From Verrucomicrobiota bacterium (GTDB lineage: Bacteria; Verrucomicrobiota; Verrucomicrobiia; Limisphaerales; JAGWYX01): 6,877 nucleotides of DNA. A model generated the notes under the pieces. It saw only the letters and a list, made by a program, of their open reading frames with translations, searched no databases and was not told the origin of the DNA. Location of the stretch: assembly GCA_018969165.1 (NCBI GenBank), contig JAGWYX010000206.1, positions 1 to 6,877 of the forward strand. The letters are read 5' to 3'. Below, piece after piece: positions 5,705 to 6,877 of the stretch; positions within the stretch are counted from its first letter, which is position 1, and each line of letters begins with the position of its first letter. Made by a program: the position numbers and the translations under genes.

Positions 5705-6811
5705 TCAGCTTGCTGGCTCGCGGGGCTTCTCCAGCCAGAGGTCCACGGGCTTGGTCACTTTGGCGTGGAACGGCAGGGCCACCTTCTGACCGGTGCGCGC
5801 GGACGCGTAGGCCGCGTAAATCAATTCGAGCACGGCCTTGCCTTCCTCGCCGGTGACCAGCGGTTGTTTGTCGTCGCGGACGCATTCGATGAAATGTTTG
5901 AGTTCCTGTGGGTAACCCTGGTTGAAGGCCTCCTCGAAGATGGCGAAGGTCCAGCCTTGGGTGGGGCCGGCCTTTTCCATCGCGTAGCCGTAGCCTTTTT
6001 CGCTGTAGGTCATGGCCGCGTTGCCGAGGAACAGGTCGGCGTAGCAGACGCCCCCGGACCCATAGACCTCGATACGGTCGTCCATGCCGCCGTGCTTGGC
6101 CCAACTGTTCTCGGCGATGCCGATGGCGCCGCCCTCGAACTCGACGAGGACCACCGAGTTCTCCTCGCCGCGGGTGCGGCCATGGTGGATGAGATTGGTC
6201 TGCAGGTGGGCCTGCACACTCAGGGCGCGCGGCCGGCCGCCGAGCATCCAGCGGAACCAGGCCAGGCCGTGGCAGCCCATGTCCATGAGCACGCCGCCGC
6301 CCGATTGCTGGACGTCGTAGAACCAGTCGCTGTGCGGGCCCGAGTGCTTCTCGCATTGGCGCATTTGGAAGATTTTTCCGACGGCACCTTCCTGGACCAA
6401 TTTGCGGACGCGTTCGTATTTGGGGGCAAAGCAGAGTTCCTCGGCATACATAAGCTTGCGCTTCTGGGCGTGGCACACCGCGATCATGTCGTCGGCTTCC
6501 TCGAGCGTCAGGCAGAGCGGTTTTTCGATGATGATGTGTTTGCCGGCACGGGCGGCGCTGGAGACGGCGCGATGATGCAGGAAGTTGGGGATGCAGACAT
6601 CGACGACCTCGCAGCCCGACTCGGTGATGGCCGGTTCGAGGTCGCCGAACCAGCGGGGGATACCGTGTTTGCGGGCGAAGGCCTCGGCGCGCGGGAAGCT
6701 GCGCGAGAAGACGGCGACGACTTCGGCGTCGGGGACGAAGCGGCGGTAGGATTCGAGGTGGATGTCGGCGATGAAGCCGGCGCCGAGGAGGGCAACTTTG
6801 GTCTTGGCCAT
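5705..6811 (-). CDS. Gfo/Idh/MocA-family NAD(P)-dependent oxidoreductase
   Basis: This 368-residue cytoplasmic dehydrogenase has the usual family length (about 340-400). The N-terminal Rossmann fold starts at once: VALLGAGFIADIHL at 6-19 with the GxGxxA-type dinucleotide loop, VDVCIPNFLHH at 70-80, and the family EKP motif in IIIEKPLCL at 93-101 with Lys97. The C-terminal alpha/beta domain carries GGGVLMDMGCHGLAWFRWML at 171-190, where Asp177 and His181 match the family's catalytic D/H pair. Family members oxidise or epimerise sugars, inositols or sugar derivatives; the substrate cannot be read from sequence. The ATG at 6811 leaves the expected few residues before the Rossmann strand; only a weak GGAA lies before it. 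It is co-oriented with the nagB-like gene 161 bp downstream, which hints at a carbohydrate or amino-sugar role. No secretion signal is seen. Confidence 0.92.
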   Translation of the reverse strand: MAKTKVALLGAGFIADIHLESYRRFVPDAEVVAVFSRSFPRAEAFARKHGIPRWFGDLEPAITESGCEVVDVCIPNFLHHRAVSSAARAGKHIIIEKPLCLTLEEADDMIAVCHAQKRKLMYAEELCFAPKYERVRKLVQEGAVGKIFQMRQCEKHSGPHSDWFYDVQQSGGGVLMDMGCHGLAWFRWMLGGRPRALSVQAHLQTNLIHHGRTRGEENSVVLVEFEGGAIGIAENSWAKHGGMDDRIEVYGSGGVCYADLFLGNAAMTYSEKGYGYAMEKAGPTQGWTFAIFEEAFNQGYPQELKHFIECVRDDKQPLVTGEEGKAVLELIYAAYASARTGQKVALPFHAKVTKPVDLWLEKPREPAS

Positions 6812-6833
6812 AAGAATTCCGCTAGAGTCCGTG

Positions 6834-6862
6834 AATCTAGAAACTCGCGGTCATCAGGTCAA
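6834..6862 (-). promoter_or_regulatory. Putative sigma70-type promoter of the oxidoreductase gene
   Basis: On the minus strand TTGACC (6857-6862, 5 of 6 consensus) and TAGATT (6834-6839, 4 of 6) are separated by exactly 17 bp. Transcription would start near 6827, giving a leader of about 15 nt. An inverted repeat CTAGA-N9-TCTAG (6822-6840) overlaps the -10 box and could be a regulator site, although its 5-bp arms are short. Confidence 0.5.
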
Positions 6863-6877
6863 GTTTCGGCGTCTCTT

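Noticed and set aside
4695..5789. 364-codon plus-strand open frame opposite the nagB-like gene
   Set aside because: It is Arg/Ala/Gly-rich, matches no family, and lies opposite a gene with clear NagB motifs. Long antisense frames are expected in GC-rich DNA.
5550..6476. 308-codon minus-strand frame inside the oxidoreductase
   Set aside because: It is an out-of-frame shadow (Arg/Pro/Gly-rich) of the Gfo/Idh/MocA gene and runs into the heptamer array.

Overview
The window is a GC-rich bacterial chromosome fragment with five protein genes and no RNA genes, CRISPR array or insertion sequence that I can see. The secretin segment of the large central gene closely resembles the type II/III secretin-like proteins common in Verrucomicrobiota. 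This, with the high GC and hairpin-rich intergenic DNA, suggests a verrucomicrobial genome, possibly of the Pedosphaera/Limisphaerales kind. That assignment is from memory of protein style, not from a search.

Layout: (1) 1-747, plus strand: the C-terminal half of leuA (2-isopropylmalate synthase), cut by the window edge. (2) 748-812: a short junction between converging genes, filled by palindromes bounded by TAGGGC/GCCCTA. (3) 813-4519, minus strand: a two-gene regulatory operon. The first gene is a BlaI/MecI-type winged-helix repressor. The second starts at an ATGA stop/start overlap and encodes a 1107-residue protein. Its N-terminal third is a BlaR1-type M56 membrane zinc protease (HELAH); the rest is a TPR-like helix pair followed by secretin N-type domains and a complete-looking secretin core. 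A TACTAC-N4-GTAGTA dyad lies between the putative -35 and -10 boxes of this operon. (4) 4520-4766: promoter plus palindrome-rich DNA. (5) 4767-5543, minus: a NagB-type glucosamine-6-phosphate deaminase with an apparent TTG start next to a 7-bp tandem repeat. (6) 5544-5704: hairpin-rich spacer. (7) 5705-6811, minus: a Gfo/Idh/MocA-family NAD(P)-dependent oxidoreductase with a good candidate promoter at 6834-6862.

In classical BlaR1/BlaI systems the membrane protease senses a ligand through a C-terminal extracytoplasmic penicillin-binding domain, then brings about repressor cleavage and derepression. Here that sensor is replaced by a periplasm-facing secretin-like module. The operon could therefore be an envelope-sensing or outer-membrane-pore system under proteolytic control. 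This M56-secretin fusion is the most notable thing in the window. NagB and the oxidoreductase suggest amino-sugar or other carbohydrate catabolism, but their link to the regulatory operon is only positional.
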